Shown here in pieces: positions 63,701-64,000 of a stretch of DNA of 64,000 nt (position 1 is the first letter of the stretch; each line of letters starts with the position of its first letter). This DNA is from Ophiodon elongatus. Lineage: Eukaryota > Chordata > Actinopteri > Perciformes > Hexagrammidae. The notes below the pieces were generated by a model. That model worked only from the letters and a program-made list of their open reading frames with translations. It ran no database searches and had not been told where the DNA came from. A program made the position numbers and the translations under genes. The DNA is taken from the NCBI GenBank assembly GCA_016806645.1, contig JACSYO010002128.1, positions 3,907,434-3,971,433 on the forward strand, read 5' to 3'.

Positions 63701-63943
63701 TGGCGAGCCTCAATCAGGGCATGAGCAGGTTAGTTTCTACAATGTTTCTTTCCATACTGTACCTTGGTCTACAGCCTAAAGAAGGCTGCACAAGTCTACT
63801 TGACAATAGTCTTGGATCTAGTGCCAAAGTACAACTATTAAGTTGTCTGACATTTCTAATGTCTTTGTCAAGGTGGTACTCAAAGTGTGTGTTGCAGCAC
63901 AAAGGCCAGGAAATCATGGATGGACTGAAGATGGCTTTATGTG
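54665..63943 (+). CDS. piwil1: Piwi-like protein 1 (Ziwi), 5' part; 16 coding exons, runs off the right edge
   Basis: Germline Argonaute of the PIWI clade: binds piRNAs and slices or silences transposon transcripts in cytoplasmic nuage. Coding exons are 54665-54733, 56505-56610, 57253-57381, 57491-57705, 58507-58628, 58874-58954, 59487-59684, 59793-59901, 60209-60338, 60589-60706, 60941-61055, 61158-61345, 61872-61944, 62147-62347, 63625-63728 and 63873-63943. They join in one frame for 676 codons. The N-terminus has alternating arginines (4, 6, 8, 10, 12, 14) of the type methylated for Tudor binding, then GRGRQKG at 44-50. N domain covers about 60-240, PAZ about 270-385 (KTYRIDDIAWDHTP at 311-324), MID about 500-618 and PIWI from 619. 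MID keeps the 5'-phosphate residues Y564, K568, Q580 and K607. The first catalytic Asp is D628 (VGIDCYHD), and the QE of the glutamate finger is in the last exon. The rest of PIWI, about 180 residues, is outside. The start has A at -3 and matches other PIWIL1 N-termini. All donors are GT except the last, which appears to be GC. Confidence 0.95.
54734..56504 (+). other. piwil1: piwil1 intron after first coding exon
   Basis: 1.77 kb, holding a hAT-type MITE near its end (56222-56444). The rest shows no gene. A frame at 54818-55078 has no recognisable content. Confidence 0.8.
56222..56444. mobile_element. hAT-like MITE in piwil1 intron (GGGCTGGGCRATAT ends)
   Basis: The left end AAGGCTTGGTGATGTGTAGAA and the right end, reverse-complemented from 56444 as CAAGGGCTGGGCAATATATT, form imperfect inverted repeats. 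The interior carries GTAATGCAGCCTTTAAAAC and TTATGCCATATTAAAATATT, typical of a widespread fish MITE. About 220 bases, non-coding. Confidence 0.75.
56505..56610 (+). CDS. piwil1: piwil1 coding exon 2
   Basis: Acceptor CTCTTTTGAAG, donor GAAG/GTACAG. Phase 0 in, phase 1 out. Proline-rich linker plus GRGRQKG (residues 24-58). It has the weakest pyrimidine tract of the set, but the reading matches PIWIL1. Confidence 0.88.
56726..57123. mobile_element. hAT-like MITE in piwil1 intron (CAGGGGTNGGCAACC ends)
   Basis: The left end CAGGGGTAGGCAACCTTAG and the right end, reverse-complemented as AAGGGGTCAGCAACCTTTT, form good inverted repeats about 400 bases apart. The next bases (ACACACGTGCCATCAATGGC) fit this family. 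Target-site duplication is not clear. Confidence 0.75.
57253..57381 (+). CDS. piwil1: piwil1 coding exon 3
   Basis: Acceptor TGTTTTTATTAG, donor ATGG/GTGAGT. Encodes LQISAGFQQ...RGGRRRDFND, a conserved PIWIL1 block. An alternative AG eight bases downstream breaks the frame, so the upstream one is used. Confidence 0.92.
57491..57705 (+). CDS. piwil1: piwil1 coding exon 4
   Basis: Acceptor GCTTCCTCAG, donor CAAG/GTAATC, ends phase 0. Encodes the start of the N domain (SRPQWVLFQYHVDY, RRLRCALLFQHE). Confidence 0.95.
57706..58506 (+). other. piwil1: piwil1 intron with repeat-like fragments
   Basis: 0.8 kb. A GGCTGGGTGATAGATTGAC fragment near 57913 resembles the end of the MITE family seen at 56222. 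The remainder is not recognised. Confidence 0.6.
58507..58628 (+). CDS. piwil1: piwil1 coding exon 5
   Basis: Acceptor TTGTGTTTAG, donor AGAAG/GTAATA, phase 2 out. Encodes ITVTLTNELPPTSPVC and FYNILFRR. Confidence 0.95.
58874..58954 (+). CDS. piwil1: piwil1 coding exon 6
   Basis: Acceptor ATTTCTTCAG, donor CACAG/GTCTGT. Encodes DMQQIGRNYYNPNDPLNVP. A long frame spanning 58596-59057 reads through this exon and both flanking introns. Confidence 0.94.
59487..59684 (+). CDS. piwil1: piwil1 coding exon 7
   Basis: Acceptor CTGTCCTAG, donor ACCAA/GTAGGT. Encodes LTIWPGYTSTIL, then CTDVSHKVLRSETVLDFM, entering the PAZ domain. Confidence 0.95.
59793..59901 (+). CDS. piwil1: piwil1 coding exon 8 (PAZ)
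   Basis: Acceptor TGCACTTTTAG, donor AGACG/GTAGCT. Encodes YNNKTYRIDDIAWDHTPNNT, the core of PAZ that holds the piRNA 3' end. Confidence 0.95.
60209..60338 (+). CDS. piwil1: piwil1 coding exon 9 (PAZ end)
   Basis: Acceptor TTCTGTTCGAAG, donor TACAG/GTTACA. Encodes QYNLDIADGNQVLLVSHVKK and the PGPAMLIPELCFLT block. Confidence 0.93.
60589..60706 (+). CDS. piwil1: piwil1 coding exon 10
   Basis: Acceptor TGTTTGACAG, donor CAAAA/GTAGGT. Encodes GLTDKMRADYIIMKDLN and linker L2. Confidence 0.94.
60941..61055 (+). CDS. piwil1: piwil1 coding exon 11
   Basis: Acceptor TATTTCATAG, donor AATCG/GTATAA, ends phase 0. Encodes ELDKWGLSFDKELLKLTGRV. Confidence 0.94.
61158..61345 (+). CDS. piwil1: piwil1 coding exon 12
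   Basis: Acceptor TTGTCACCCAG, donor GTCGT/GTGAGT. Encodes FDYNPVQADWSKEMRGLPVI and DNWLLFHTRRN. Confidence 0.95.
61872..61944 (+). CDS. piwil1: piwil1 coding exon 13
   Basis: Acceptor TTATTATTTAG, donor CAGATG/GTTAGT. Encodes IEYDDHQESLLRALQHNVG. Confidence 0.93.
62147..62347 (+). CDS. piwil1: piwil1 coding exon 14 (MID)
   Basis: Acceptor TTTGTTTGTTAG, donor TTCCT/GTAAGT, exactly 67 codons. Encodes the MID 5'-phosphate pocket: Y564, K568, Q580 and K607 in the NRKDKYDSIKKY, CPTPSQCVV and CKMGGELWSVE blocks. Confidence 0.96.
62348..63624 (+). other. piwil1: piwil1 intron with hAT-like fragment
   Basis: 1.28 kb intron between MID and PIWI exons. From about 62588 it reads CAAAGGTCGGCAACCTTTAC, then GGCCCCAAAAGAAATCTGCC, AACACATTTGAGCC and AAGGTAAAACACAGTAGAAA. 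These belong to the CAGGGGTCGGCAACC family of fish hAT elements. The 3' boundary is unclear; AGAATCAGAGCTTTCACGCT near 63345 may belong to it. Confidence 0.6.
63625..63728 (+). CDS. piwil1: piwil1 coding exon 15 (PIWI start)
   Basis: Acceptor CACCTTTTTTGCAG, donor GAGCAG/GTTAGT. Encodes LMIVGIDCYHD with the first catalytic aspartate (residue 628), then GKRSIGALVASLNQGMS. Confidence 0.95.
63873..63943 (+). CDS. piwil1: piwil1 coding exon 16, last in window, probable GC donor
   Basis: Acceptor TCTTTGTCAAG. Encodes WYSKCVLQHKGQEIMDGLKM then ALC, with the glutamate-finger QE. Homology to PIWIL1 stops at TTATGTG. The next bases are GCAAGA, and straight reading meets TGA at 63967. A GC-AG intron is the best explanation. 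Confidence 0.75.
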
Positions 63944-64000
63944 GCAAGATGCGTTCCATGATTCTATGAATTAATTTTAATATACATATTAATTCTCTAT

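Noticed and set aside
63544..63969. 141-residue frame ending in TGA at 63967
   Set aside because: It joins intron, two real piwil1 exons and the intron between them without splicing. The stop lies beyond the point where homology ends.
1..64000. CRISPR arrays, operons, phage or bacterial features
   Set aside because: None are present. Spliced genes, SINE, MITEs and microsatellites show this is animal nuclear DNA.

Overview
The window looks like nuclear DNA of a ray-finned fish, most likely a percomorph teleost. The evidence is intron-rich vertebrate gene structure, many long (CA)n/(GT)n arrays, and many dispersed repeats of types I recognise from percomorph genomes. Two protein-coding genes are supported, both on the + strand. 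The first is an intronless frizzled-10 gene (fzd10, 32954-34705). The second is the 5' three-quarters of a piwi-like 1 gene (piwil1/ziwi, coding from 54665 and running off the right edge). FZD10 and PIWIL1 are also direct neighbours in tetrapods (human 12q24.33), so this is conserved microsynteny.

Layout. Positions 1 to about 31970 are a gene-poor stretch upstream of fzd10. I find no exon there that I can support. It holds dinucleotide arrays, a tRNA-derived SINE, a fold-back element, MITE-like elements and some candidate regulatory blocks. About 31975-32950 is the CpG-rich promoter and 5' UTR of fzd10, 32954-34705 its single coding exon, and 34706 to about 35430 its 3' UTR with two poly(A) signals. 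About 35440-53985 is intergenic and rich in repeats, including a 1.2 kb hAT-type non-autonomous element at 43945-45163 that has a second repeat nested in it. About 54000-64000 is piwil1: a probable non-coding first exon, then 16 coding exons that I could phase into one frame of 676 complete codons. These cover the arginine-rich N-terminus, N domain, PAZ, MID and the start of PIWI.

The two genes have unrelated roles: Wnt reception at the cell surface for fzd10, and piRNA-guided silencing in germ cells for piwil1. They share a neighbourhood, not a pathway. Nothing resembles a novel multi-gene system. The point most worth checking is the last visible piwil1 exon. It has no adequate GT donor and would hit a stop 8 codons later unless a non-canonical GC donor at 63944 is used. 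Other useful observations are a nested transposon with a readable 8-bp target-site duplication, a ~450 bp fold-back element, a perfect 17-bp-arm hairpin and a perfect 34-bp direct repeat.

Limits: repeat families were recognised from memory of teleost repeats, not by search. Candidate regulatory blocks rest only on motif density. UTR boundaries and the first piwil1 exon are inferred.
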